This document shows positions 17,485 to 24,858 of a DNA stretch of 64,000 nucleotides, piece by piece. The stretch lies in contig JBFONV010000001.1 in assembly GCA_040779335.1 (NCBI GenBank), forward strand, positions 434,001 through 498,000. The letters run 5' to 3'. Under the pieces are notes generated by a model, which was not told where the DNA came from, ran no database searches, and saw nothing but the letters and a program-made list of their open reading frames with translations. The DNA comes from JBFONV01 sp040779335 (GTDB lineage: Bacteria > Pseudomonadota > Gammaproteobacteria > Enterobacterales > Alteromonadaceae). Position 1 is the stretch's first letter. Every line of letters begins with the position of its first letter. The translations under genes and the position numbers were made by a program.

Positions 17485-18960
17485 TTAACTTACATCAATC
17501 ATATGAACGGTACCATCTTCCATTACTTCAGCAATTTGTCCTCTAGGTTCATCTAAGAACATTGCTGCAAAGAAAATAACTAATGCTGAAGCACCTATCA
17601 CCATAAAGAATGTACTGTAATCAACAAAGGATAACACGGTCAAGTATGTTACCGCGCCCACGTTTCCATAAGCTCCTGCCATACCAGCTATTTGTCCTGT
17701 CATGCGACGTTTTACCAGTGGTACGATAGCAAATACCGCACCTTCACCCGCTTGAACGAAGAAAGAGCAGCACATTGTTGCGATAACGGCTAATGGAATT
17801 GCCCATGCACCGGTAATTTGGCTGAGGACAAAGTAACCAACCGCTAAGCCGCCAATCAGTACTAATAAGGATTTACGACGGCCCATTTTATCTGATAAAT
17901 GGCCCCCTGTTGGGCGAGCAACTAAGTTCATAAATGCAAATCCAGATGCTAATAGACCAGCTTGTACGGCTGTTAATCCATCAAAGGTTTCTAGGAAAAA
18001 TAACGGTAGCATTGAAACAACGGCGAGTTCAGAACCAAAGGTAACAAAGTAAGAAACATCTAAAATCGCAACATTTTTAAAATGATACTTTTCTAATTCA
18101 GGCACGCCATGTGTTAAATTTTCTTTATTAACATGCCAAATCTGGCTGACTTGAAAGACAAATAACAAGGCAAGGAAAATCCAAGTAATGTACATACTTT
18201 GATCTGTGAATAAGCTCACACCTGCGGGCGATAATTTCCACGCAAGTACAGCTAAAGCTAAGTACATTGGGATATTCATCAGTAGATAGAAATAGAAATC
18301 TTTCCAACTGGTGACTTCTAAACCACCTGATTTTTTCGGTTTAAAATACGTTGAACCTTTCGGTGTGTTGCGTGCTTGAGAGTAGTATACAAAACTATAT
18401 AGACCGACCATAACACCCGTACAGCCTATTGCCCAACGCCAGCCGTCATCACCACCAAAAAGTAGTGCAATTGTTGGTAAACTCATTGCGGCAGCGGCAG
18501 AGCCAAAATTCCCCCAGCCTCCGTAAATACCTTCAGCGATACCTACTTGTCTGGCTGGGAACCACTCACCAACCATGCGAATGCCGATAACAAAACCAGC
18601 ACCAGTAAAGCCTAATAGAAAGCGAAATAACGCCAGTCTTTCATAACTGTCTGCTGTTGCAAAGCCGATACAAGTAAATGCCGAGATAAATAGCAGACCA
18701 CTATAGGTGATCCTCGGACCGTATTTATCAACCAGAATACCAATAACGATACGTGCAGGTATGGTTAAGGCTACGTTTAAAATTAATAATGCTTTTATTT
18801 GTGCTGTTGTTAAATCAAAGGCCTCCTTAATAAATCCTAGCATAGGGGCATGGCTAAACCAGACCACAAAAGTTAGAAAAAAAGCAAACCAGGTTATGTG
18901 TAATGTTTTAATTTTTGGATCACTAAAGTTAAGCAATCCCATTTTTGCATCTTGTGACAT
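17485..18960 (-). CDS. narK: Nitrate/nitrite transporter, NNP family (NarK/NrtP/NasA type)
   Basis: Major facilitator protein of 491 residues with about 12 membrane segments. The two nitrate signatures with the substrate-binding Asn are present: GGWGNFGSAAAA in TM5 and AGAYGNVGAVTYL in TM11. The conserved arginines of the NNP family lie in IPARIVIG and VARPTGG. The hydrophilic loop after TM6 is long. The start at ATG 18960 is supported by GGGAG eight bases upstream. An FNR-like box lies 69 bp upstream and NarL-type heptamers further off. It is followed by the kinase/phosphatase. Nitrate uptake versus nitrite exchange cannot be told from sequence alone. Confidence 0.92.
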   Translation of the reverse strand: MSQDAKMGLLNFSDPKIKTLHITWFAFFLTFVVWFSHAPMLGFIKEAFDLTTAQIKALLILNVALTIPARIVIGILVDKYGPRITYSGLLFISAFTCIGFATADSYERLALFRFLLGFTGAGFVIGIRMVGEWFPARQVGIAEGIYGGWGNFGSAAAAMSLPTIALLFGGDDGWRWAIGCTGVMVGLYSFVYYSQARNTPKGSTYFKPKKSGGLEVTSWKDFYFYLLMNIPMYLALAVLAWKLSPAGVSLFTDQSMYITWIFLALLFVFQVSQIWHVNKENLTHGVPELEKYHFKNVAILDVSYFVTFGSELAVVSMLPLFFLETFDGLTAVQAGLLASGFAFMNLVARPTGGHLSDKMGRRKSLLVLIGGLAVGYFVLSQITGAWAIPLAVIATMCCSFFVQAGEGAVFAIVPLVKRRMTGQIAGMAGAYGNVGAVTYLTVLSFVDYSTFFMVIGASALVIFFAAMFLDEPRGQIAEVMEDGTVHMIDVS

Positions 18961-19028
18961 CTTACGTCTCCCAAGGGTAATTATTTCTTGTGCTGGTCAC
19001 TATCATTCTATGAATAGCTAAAAAAACA

Positions 19029-19042
19029 TTGACCTGCATCAA
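19029..19042. promoter_or_regulatory. FNR-type box upstream of narK (minus strand)
   Basis: TTGACCTGCATCAA matches nine of ten consensus positions of TTGAT-N4-ATCAA. It lies 69 bp upstream of the minus-strand narK start and about 305 bp from the plus-strand transporter. Confidence 0.7.
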
Positions 19043-19134
19043 GTTTATTTCTTCACACAAAATCAGCGAGTTAACCAAATACTCCCTGTGGATATTTCTG
19101 GTTTTAATGCAGTCACTATTATTGTTGGTGTGTA

Positions 19135-19150
19135 TACCTACAAAGGGGTA
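19135..19150. promoter_or_regulatory. NarL/NarP-like 7-2-7 site between the narK genes
   Basis: TACCTAC-AA-AGGGGTA. The inverted right heptamer TACCCCT is a full match to TACYYMT and the left heptamer matches six of seven. A further AGGGGTA lies at 19185-19191. Confidence 0.55.
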
Positions 19151-19346
19151 GTTTATGGTGAGGCGGGGGTAATAGGGGATACTAAGGGGTATTGCACACT
19201 AGCAAACTTTAATTTAAAAATTATTAAAAAGAATGTAGAAATAAAGTGCTTAGCCGTAGTAAAAATTTGGGTATTTGAACTACGCTGAGTTATGTACCTA
19301 AACAACTTGAAAATGCAGTTTCACAGTTAAACTGGCTTATATAAAT

Positions 19347-20645
19347 ATGCCGTTATTAAAGAGTAGATCAGTTATGCAGTCACCTTCAAGTAAAGCTAAA
19401 ATAGCACTCCTACTGGCGACAATGGCTTTTGCCGCTAATTTCTCAGTATGGGTATTATATGCCGTCTCTGGCATTCAGTTAAAAACCGATTTGGGCTTGT
19501 CGGCGACTGAATTTGGTTTGTTGCTATCTGCGCCTATTTTTAGTGGTGCTATTTTGCGTTTGCCGGTTGGCTTTTTGGCAGAGAAGTACTCGGCGAAAAA
19601 GCTTTACTTATTGCAGATGATTGTTGTACTGCCGCCATTAATATTGTTGCGTAACGCACAAACGTTATCTGATTATTTATGGCTTGGATTATTCCTAGGT
19701 ATCTCAGGGGTCTCTTTTACTATCGGTATTCGTTATGTTGTTGATTGGTTTCAATCTAAGCATCAGGGCACGGTAATGGGGATTTTTGGCGCTGGAAATG
19801 CAGGTGCTGCCATCACTTTAGTGCTCGCTCCGGTGATTATTGATGAATTGGGTTTATCGATGCTTGGACCAATCTACGCGGGAGGTATGATATTTGTCAT
19901 TTTACTCTTTGCCTTTTTGGCGCCTGAAACGCCTGAGTATATCCAGTCAAAGAACCGTATCAATTGGAAAGAACATATCGAACCGCTCAAGCATTTAAAA
20001 GTATGGCGCTTTGGGTTGTATTATTACTTTGTTTTTGGCAGCTATTTGGCGCTGACACTATGGCTGCCGCAATATTATGTTGAAGCCTATCAATTACATA
20101 TCAATCAGGCCATGGCCTTAACACTGATCTTTGTTGCTAGCTCTAGCATCGTTCGCGCAGCAGGGGGGTGGTTTGCTGATAAATATGGCGCGAGAAAAGT
20201 AAACTGGGGTGTTTTTTGGACCTGTTTAATTTGTTTGTTTTTTCTTAGTTATCCACCAACAACCATGGTGATAAAAGGGGTAGAGCGCGAAGTCAATTTA
20301 TCTATCGAAGTTAATGTCTGGGTGTTTACTTGGCTAATTTTTATTATTGGTATTGCTCAGGGATTCGGTCGTGCGAGTGTCTATAAGGTTATTTATGACA
20401 ACTACCCCCTGAAAATGGGTAGTGTTGGCGGGGCTGTTTCTATGGTTGGAGCCCTAGGTGGCTGCACCTTACCGTTAGCGTTTGGTATAGCTGTCGATTT
20501 TATTGGTGTCTATAGTGCCTGCTTTATGTTGTTATATGGAGTCTCTGCCGTTTGTATGTTTTTGATGTATTTAGCTAATACTAAAGAGCAGTATCAACAA
20601 CGGGTAAAACACGCCATAGAAACCAACTTTTTAGAACGAGATTAA
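19347..20645 (+). CDS. Nitrate/nitrite transporter, NarK type I
   Basis: Major facilitator of the NNP family, 432 residues, about 12 membrane helices. Signature 1 is GIFGAGNAGAAITL; signature 2 reads SMVGALGGCTLPL, the glycine-rich form without Asn that is usual in type I (NarK1) proteins, thought to be nitrate/proton symporters. It differs clearly from the NNP proteins at 17485 and 27133, so the three are not recent duplicates. The start is uncertain: ATG 19347 lacks a clear ribosome binding site, and the ATG at 19374 (MQSPSSKAK) has AAAGAG upstream and gives the usual N-terminus. Confidence 0.88.
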   Translation: MPLLKSRSVMQSPSSKAKIALLLATMAFAANFSVWVLYAVSGIQLKTDLGLSATEFGLLLSAPIFSGAILRLPVGFLAEKYSAKKLYLLQMIVVLPPLILLRNAQTLSDYLWLGLFLGISGVSFTIGIRYVVDWFQSKHQGTVMGIFGAGNAGAAITLVLAPVIIDELGLSMLGPIYAGGMIFVILLFAFLAPETPEYIQSKNRINWKEHIEPLKHLKVWRFGLYYYFVFGSYLALTLWLPQYYVEAYQLHINQAMALTLIFVASSSIVRAAGGWFADKYGARKVNWGVFWTCLICLFFLSYPPTTMVIKGVEREVNLSIEVNVWVFTWLIFIIGIAQGFGRASVYKVIYDNYPLKMGSVGGAVSMVGALGGCTLPLAFGIAVDFIGVYSACFMLLYGVSAVCMFLMYLANTKEQYQQRVKHAIETNFLERD

Positions 20646-20764
20646 TAAGATATCAGCCAGGCTGTCTGAACTGGGCAAAACGTGCACCGTTTACTGGCTA
20701 ATATAATAGTAATCATGACTTTTTCTTCCTAAGTAAATCCCCGCTTTCTAACGAGATACCACCA

Positions 20765-20780
20765 TACTCCTAATGAGGTA
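20765..20780. promoter_or_regulatory. NarL/NarP-like 7-2-7 site upstream of the porin
   Basis: TACTCCT-AA-TGAGGTA: left heptamer a full match to TACYYMT, inverted right heptamer TACCTCA six of seven. It lies 37 bp upstream of a perfect FNR box, a classical arrangement for anaerobic nitrate-induced promoters. Confidence 0.6.
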
Positions 20781-20816
20781 TTACTAGAAAACAGAGTGAG
20801 TAACCACCTGAATATA

Positions 20817-20830
20817 TTGATTTAAATCAA
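20817..20830 (+). promoter_or_regulatory. Perfect FNR box upstream of the porin
   Basis: TTGATTTAAATCAA fits TTGAT-N4-ATCAA at every position and is fully palindromic. It lies about 95 bp upstream of the porin ATG. Confidence 0.85.
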
Positions 20831-20925
20831 TATTAAATCGCTTTGATGGCAGTATTGTTCACCCATAAATATTAAATGTCGGCTAAATAGTTTGCTGACA
20901 GCAAATACTCTATGGGAGAGTTAAC

Positions 20926-22125
20926 ATGAAATCTAGCCTCAAATTAGCAACACTAACCACTGCGGTAGCCTTAGCATTAAGCACACCTGCTCAAGCCGGA
21001 ACATTAGATGACGTGGCAACAGCGGTAAAAGATTCGAGTGTTAAGGTGAACCTTAGATATCGATTAGAAACTGTCGATCAAGACGCCAAAGCAAAAGAAG
21101 CAACTGCATCAACACTAAGAAGCCGTTTAACGTGGACATCGGCACCAATTAATAACTTAACCTTTAATGTTGAAGTCGATAACGTTACTGCTATTGCAGT
21201 TGATGACTATAACTCAACTAATAATGGCAAAAGTGAATACCCAGTAGTCGCTGATCCCGAAGGCACAGACTTAAACCAAGCGAACTTTCAATACAAAGGG
21301 GAACAATTAACGTTTATCGGTGGTCGTCAACGTATTACTCATAATGGTCAACGTTTCGTTGGTGGTGTCGCTTGGCGTCAAAATGAGCAAACTTATGACG
21401 CCGCGCGCTTTATCTATAAGGCATCTGATGCTTTCTCTTTTGACTACAGCTATGTATTTAATGTGAATCGAATTTTTGGCCCTACAGACGGCGCACAGCC
21501 AGCTGATTGGCATGGTAACTTTCATTTAGTAAACGCGACCTACAAAGCCAATAAAGCTCACCAATTTAATGCATTTGCCTACTTACTTGATAATGAAGTG
21601 AATGCTGGCGCCTCAAGTAATACTTACGGTATTGACTATAAAGGGACTTTTGGTGGAGTAACCGCCGATTTAAGTTATGCAACTCAATCTGATGGCTATG
21701 ACAGCACTAAAGACTTTTCAGCTGATTATTATAAAGCTGAGCTCTCTGGCAAAGTAGGGACAGTAAAACTTAGTGCTGGTTTAGAAGTTCTGGGTAGTGA
21801 TAATGGTGTTGGTTTTAGTACACCTTTAGCAACATTACATAAATTTCAAGGTTTTGCCGACACCTTCTTGAATACTCCTGCTAATGGTATTGAAGACTTT
21901 TACGTTAGTGCGGTTACTAAAATTAACGGGGTTAAGTTAGTTGCGACTTATCACGACTTTAGTGCTGATGTTGGTAATGCGGACTACGGTAGTGAAATTG
22001 ACTTAGTAGCCGTTTACAAATTTCATAATAATGTCACCGGCCTGCTAAAATTTGCCTCTTATGATGCTCAAGACTTAGGTACAGATACCACCAAACTCTG
22101 GGCTATGGCTACTTTTGCATTTTAG
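20926..22125 (+). CDS. Outer-membrane beta-barrel porin (alginate-export-like fold)
   Basis: 399 residues. A signal peptide (1-24, ending AQAG) is followed by VKVNLRYRLE, alternating amphipathic strands such as VNLRYRLETV, LTFNVEVDNV and FDYSYVFNVN, and a terminal phenylalanine (MATFAF), the outer-membrane assembly signal. I place it with the alginate-export/porin-like barrel proteins by pattern, with moderate certainty; the substrate is not visible. The FNR box plus 7-2-7 site ahead, and position after a nitrate transporter, suggest a nitrate/nitrite-permeable porin made under nitrate respiration; that is inference. TGGGAGAG is the ribosome binding site. Confidence 0.85.
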   Translation: MKSSLKLATLTTAVALALSTPAQAGTLDDVATAVKDSSVKVNLRYRLETVDQDAKAKEATASTLRSRLTWTSAPINNLTFNVEVDNVTAIAVDDYNSTNNGKSEYPVVADPEGTDLNQANFQYKGEQLTFIGGRQRITHNGQRFVGGVAWRQNEQTYDAARFIYKASDAFSFDYSYVFNVNRIFGPTDGAQPADWHGNFHLVNATYKANKAHQFNAFAYLLDNEVNAGASSNTYGIDYKGTFGGVTADLSYATQSDGYDSTKDFSADYYKAELSGKVGTVKLSAGLEVLGSDNGVGFSTPLATLHKFQGFADTFLNTPANGIEDFYVSAVTKINGVKLVATYHDFSADVGNADYGSEIDLVAVYKFHNNVTGLLKFASYDAQDLGTDTTKLWAMATFAF

Positions 22126-22134
22126 TTAGCAGTG

Positions 22135-22158
22135 CACCTACTCCTTATGGAGTAGGTG
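22135..22158. terminator. Perfect hairpin after the porin, also a 7-2-7 NarL-like palindrome
   Basis: CACCTACTCC-TTAT-GGAGTAGGTG is a perfect 10-bp stem nine bases after the porin stop. A T-tract is lacking, so as a terminator it would be weak. The inner part TACTCCT-TA-TGGAGTA also has NarL/P 7-2-7 geometry, so it could be a DNA site instead. Confidence 0.55.
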
Positions 22159-22203
22159 ACTATCCCTTTAGTTTAATAGATTTACTAAAGAGGAGTTTTT
22201 ACA

Positions 22204-22272
22204 ATGTTATTGAACTCCGAACGACAATATCTAACCTTGGCAATGTTTTTGAGCATGATGTTGTTGTCGTAA
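22204..22272 (+). CDS. Candidate 22-residue hydrophobic small protein
   Basis: ATG at 22204 is preceded by AGGAG (22191-22195) at a good 8-base spacing. The ORF runs 22 codons to TAA at 22270-22272. The peptide begins MLLNSERQYLTL and ends in a hydrophobic stretch AMFLSMMLLLS, like a small single-pass membrane protein. It lies between the porin hairpin and the Moco riboswitch on the same strand. Evidence is the ribosome binding site, the composition and the location; chance is possible for so short an ORF. Confidence 0.45.
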   Translation: MLLNSERQYLTLAMFLSMMLLS

Positions 22273-22309
22273 TAAGCCAATTTTAAAGATTAAAACGAAA
22301 GTTCAATAG

Positions 22310-22405
22310 TCCTTAGCGCTTATTACCGGGTATACAAAGAAATTTGCTTACCTCCCGTGCTTGGAAAGGTGTTTAAGATAACGTCATAATCTTATGGCAA
22401 GTTTG
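22310..22405 (+). ncRNA. Probable molybdenum cofactor (Moco) riboswitch
   Basis: The leader of moaA contains TTACCGGGTATAC followed by ACCTCCCGTGCTTGGAAAGG and GTGTTT, which resembles the conserved core of the Moco RNA motif (Rfam RF01055) as I remember it from moaA leaders in gammaproteobacteria. A variable stem follows (TAAGAT at 22374-22379 pairing with ATCTTA near 22388-22394). It lies 75-170 bp upstream of moaA. In known cases, cofactor binding lowers expression of its own biosynthesis genes. The exact ends are estimated. Confidence 0.75.
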
Positions 22406-22423
22406 CTCAGCTTGTTATTTTGT

Positions 22424-22437
22424 TTGATACCTATCCT
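22424..22437 (+). promoter_or_regulatory. Weak FNR-like half palindrome before moaA
   Basis: TTGATACCTATCCT has a good left half and only a partial right half of an FNR box; the overlapping TACCTAT (22429-22435) is a full NarL heptamer. It lies downstream of the riboswitch core, so an activator role is doubtful. Confidence 0.25.
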
Positions 22438-22477
22438 ATTACCTGCCCAGTAAATTTTCTAGCAAATTGGTAATACT

Positions 22478-23449
22478 ATGCTTGCAGATAACTTTGGTCG
22501 TCATTTTCAATATTTACGTTTATCTATTACCGACGCCTGTAATTTTAGGTGCAATTACTGCTTGCCTGATGGTTATGATTGTCACGCTAGTAGAGACTTC
22601 TTAACGCTGGCTGAATTAGAGACCTTAATTACCGCATTTGCTCGTCTAGGCATGAAGAAAATTCGCTTAACAGGGGGAGAGCCAGGTTTACGAAAAGACT
22701 TAACTGAAATTATACAATTATGTCGAGACACTAGTGGTATTGAGCAAGTAGCGATCACTACTAACGGTTTTAATTTAGCTAAAAAAGTCCAAGAGTGGGC
22801 TGATGCCGGTTTGAGTGCATTAAATGTCAGCGCTGATAGTTTAGATCCGCGATTGTTCTACGCCATTACTGGGCATGAAAAGCTACAGCAAGTACTAGAC
22901 GGTTTAGCACTCGCCGAACAGGCTGGCATTGAAAACATTAAACTCAATGCAGTGTTGTTGAAGCAATTTAATCTAGAGCAACTTGATCATTATTTAGCGT
23001 GGATAAAGGATAAGCCTTTTACTATCCGGTTTATCGAATTGATGAAAACCAGCGACAATATTCAGTTTTTTCAGGACAACCATGTTTCAGGAGCAAGTAT
23101 TAAAAAAACATTATTGAGCAATGGTTGGCAGCAAAAAATAAAACATAGATTATCTGGGCCTGCACAGGAATTTTATCACCCTGATTTCAACGGTAATCTT
23201 GGGTTAATAATGCCTTACAGCAAAGATTTTTGTAAGAGTTGTAATCGTTTAAGAATGTCCGCCAAGGGGCAGTTACATCTATGTCTATTTGCTGAAAGTG
23301 GCATTGATATTCGCCCCTACTTAACAAGCAGGGATGTTGATGGTACGTGTGCAGCAATAACCGAAGCATTAACGGTTAAGGTCGCAACTCATGAACTCCA
23401 TCAAGGGCTTGTTGGTGCTACTAAACACTTAGCGATGTTAGGAGGATAA
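22478..23449 (+). CDS. moaA: GTP 3',8-cyclase MoaA
   Basis: Radical SAM enzyme for the first step of molybdopterin synthesis: GTP to 3',8-cyclo-H2GTP, with MoaC completing cPMP. It is 323 residues, normal length. The radical SAM cluster motif is C21-x3-C25-x2-C28 (CNFRCNYC), with the SAM-binding LTGGEP. The second cluster is bound by the C-terminal CKSCNRLRMSAKG...C set (C-x2-C-x13-C). The final GG dipeptide needed for activity is present (AMLGG). First gene of moaA-mobA-moaD-moaE. The ribosome binding site is weak, as expected if a riboswitch governs initiation. Confidence 0.95.
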   Translation: MLADNFGRHFQYLRLSITDACNFRCNYCLPDGYDCHASRDFLTLAELETLITAFARLGMKKIRLTGGEPGLRKDLTEIIQLCRDTSGIEQVAITTNGFNLAKKVQEWADAGLSALNVSADSLDPRLFYAITGHEKLQQVLDGLALAEQAGIENIKLNAVLLKQFNLEQLDHYLAWIKDKPFTIRFIELMKTSDNIQFFQDNHVSGASIKKTLLSNGWQQKIKHRLSGPAQEFYHPDFNGNLGLIMPYSKDFCKSCNRLRMSAKGQLHLCLFAESGIDIRPYLTSRDVDGTCAAITEALTVKVATHELHQGLVGATKHLAMLGG

Positions 23450-23453
23450 GTAA

Positions 23454-24062
23454 GTGGGTAAAGCAAACAAGCTTTATGGCGTTATTTTAGCTGGCGGTAA
23501 ATCCTCGCGCATGGGAAAAGATAAGGCGACATTATCGATTGATAACGAAACAATGCTTGAGCGCAACACTAAATTGTTAGAGTCAATTGGTGTTGATCAG
23601 GTTGTTATTTCTCGAAATGAGCCAGGTTATCTTGCAGATCTTTACCCTGGGCATGGGCCGATGGCGGGAATTCACAGTGCGTTAAACGACACTAAATGTA
23701 TTACTAAAGACAACGCGCTCATTATTGTGCCTATCGACATGCCTTTGCTTGACCACCAACTGCTAACTGAGCTAGTAAATTGTGGTCAAGCAATGCATTG
23801 CGCCTTATATTTTAGTGATTATCAGTTACCTTTGTATTTACCTAACACTATGGGTAACAGAGATTATGCTGAGTTAGTGGCTAAGTCTGATCAAGATCGC
23901 TCAATCAAGCGTTTTTTAAATATTATTAACAGTGCCAGTATTAAAACAACGGCAATTGATAAATTGCATAACATGAATAATATTGAGCAATGGCAACAAG
24001 CCGTAAATGAATTATATGAACAGCAAGTGAACGAGACAATGCGCAGCCAACATGGAGTATGA
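23454..24062 (+). CDS. mobA: Molybdenum cofactor guanylyltransferase MobA
   Basis: Attaches GMP to molybdopterin to form the bis-MGD cofactor that NarG needs. It is 202 residues with the nucleotidyltransferase signature GVILAGGKSSRMGKDKATL near the N-terminus and a PIDMPLL segment that binds metal. The start is GTG at 23454, with AGGAGG eight bases upstream inside the end of moaA. Placing mobA between moaA and moaD ties bis-MGD production to the nitrate reductase regulon. A mobB partner is not seen in the window. Confidence 0.93.
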   Translation: MGKANKLYGVILAGGKSSRMGKDKATLSIDNETMLERNTKLLESIGVDQVVISRNEPGYLADLYPGHGPMAGIHSALNDTKCITKDNALIIVPIDMPLLDHQLLTELVNCGQAMHCALYFSDYQLPLYLPNTMGNRDYAELVAKSDQDRSIKRFLNIINSASIKTTAIDKLHNMNNIEQWQQAVNELYEQQVNETMRSQHGV

Positions 24063-24065
24063 AAA

Positions 24066-24314
24066 ATGGTAAAGGTTTTATTTTTTGGTCAGTTAAAAGA
24101 ATTACTCGACTGTAATGAAACATCTGTTGATATTGCCGAACCAGCCACCGTTGATGATATTAAAAATGAACTTAAATTACGCTCCGAACGATGGGCTAAT
24201 TTACTGAGTAATGGCCCAGTATTGGTTGCGATCAACCATTCTATGTCAATGTCGAGTGACCAGGTGAATAATGGCGATGAAGTTGCGTTTTTCCCACCAG
24301 TAACAGGCGGTTAA
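24066..24314 (+). CDS. moaD: Molybdopterin synthase sulfur-carrier subunit MoaD
   Basis: Ubiquitin-like small subunit of molybdopterin synthase. It is 82 residues and ends in the required TGG, whose terminal glycine is thiocarboxylated to donate sulfur to cPMP. KVLFFGQLKELL at the N-terminus is typical of MoaD. It starts 3 bp after mobA and 3 bp before moaE, so the three are one transcript with coupled translation. Confidence 0.93.
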   Translation: MVKVLFFGQLKELLDCNETSVDIAEPATVDDIKNELKLRSERWANLLSNGPVLVAINHSMSMSSDQVNNGDEVAFFPPVTGG

Positions 24315-24317
24315 GTT

Positions 24318-24761
24318 TTGATTTGCGTTCAAAAAGATGACTTTAACTTAGGTGATGAGTACCAAAAGCTTATAGCTGATACCAACGGTGAAGGGGCAGT
24401 AGTGACTTTCGTTGGCTTAGTTAGAGATTTTAATCAAGATAACTCCGTTCATGGATTATTTCTGGAGCATTACCCTGGCATGACCGAAAAGTTATTGCTT
24501 GATATCGTTATGAAAGCAAAGCTACGTTGGGACCTTGGTAAGGTGTCATTAATCCATCGCGTCGGTCAATTAACCTTATCAGAGCAAATTGTCTTTGTTG
24601 GCGTGACCAGTAAACATAGAGAATCGGCATTTCAAGCATGCCAATTTATTATGGATTTTCTAAAAAATGATGCCCCTTTTTGGAAAAAAGAAATGACAGA
24701 CAAAGGGCAAAAGTGGGTTGAGTTCAATGAACAAGACAAGCTGGCGGCTAAACGTTGGTGA
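24318..24761 (+). CDS. moaE: Molybdopterin synthase catalytic subunit MoaE
   Basis: Large subunit of molybdopterin synthase, 147 residues, which transfers two sulfurs from MoaD to cPMP. Recognisable segments are GAVVTFVGLVRDFN, LEHYPGMTEKLL, HRVGQL and the lysine-rich catalytic stretch FLKNDAPFWKKE. The only suitable start is TTG at 24318, three bases after the moaD stop, with GGCGG of the moaD end as a modest ribosome binding site. MoaC and MoaB are not encoded in this window. Confidence 0.93.
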   Translation: MICVQKDDFNLGDEYQKLIADTNGEGAVVTFVGLVRDFNQDNSVHGLFLEHYPGMTEKLLLDIVMKAKLRWDLGKVSLIHRVGQLTLSEQIVFVGVTSKHRESAFQACQFIMDFLKNDAPFWKKEMTDKGQKWVEFNEQDKLAAKRW

Positions 24762-24787
24762 GTTCAGTCAAAAAAAGTTGTCCCATG

Positions 24788-24817
24788 TTAACCTCCTCAC
24801 AATGATGAAGAGGTTAA
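24788..24817. terminator. Hairpin between convergent moaE and moeA
   Basis: TTAACCTC and GAGGTTAA form a perfect 8-bp stem with a 14-base loop. It lies between the two stops and probably helps to end both transcripts. T-tracts are weak. Confidence 0.45.
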
Positions 24818-24858
24818 TAAAATAGGGGCCTACAGATTGTAGTTAACCTAGACTCAGG

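Larger units (their letters stand above)
18961..19346. other. Divergent promoter region between two narK-type genes
   Basis: 386 bp without a gene. It contains the FNR-like box (19029-19042), a TACTCCC half-site (19079-19085), the 7-2-7 site at 19135-19150, a further AGGGGTA heptamer (19185-19191) and a CAGTTT-CACAGTT-AAACTG repeat at 19316-19334 just before the plus-strand gene. Confidence 0.6.

Noticed and set aside
19088..19288. 66-codon open frame between the narK genes
   Set aside because: It overlaps the cluster of regulator heptamers and has no coding character; the region is promoter DNA.
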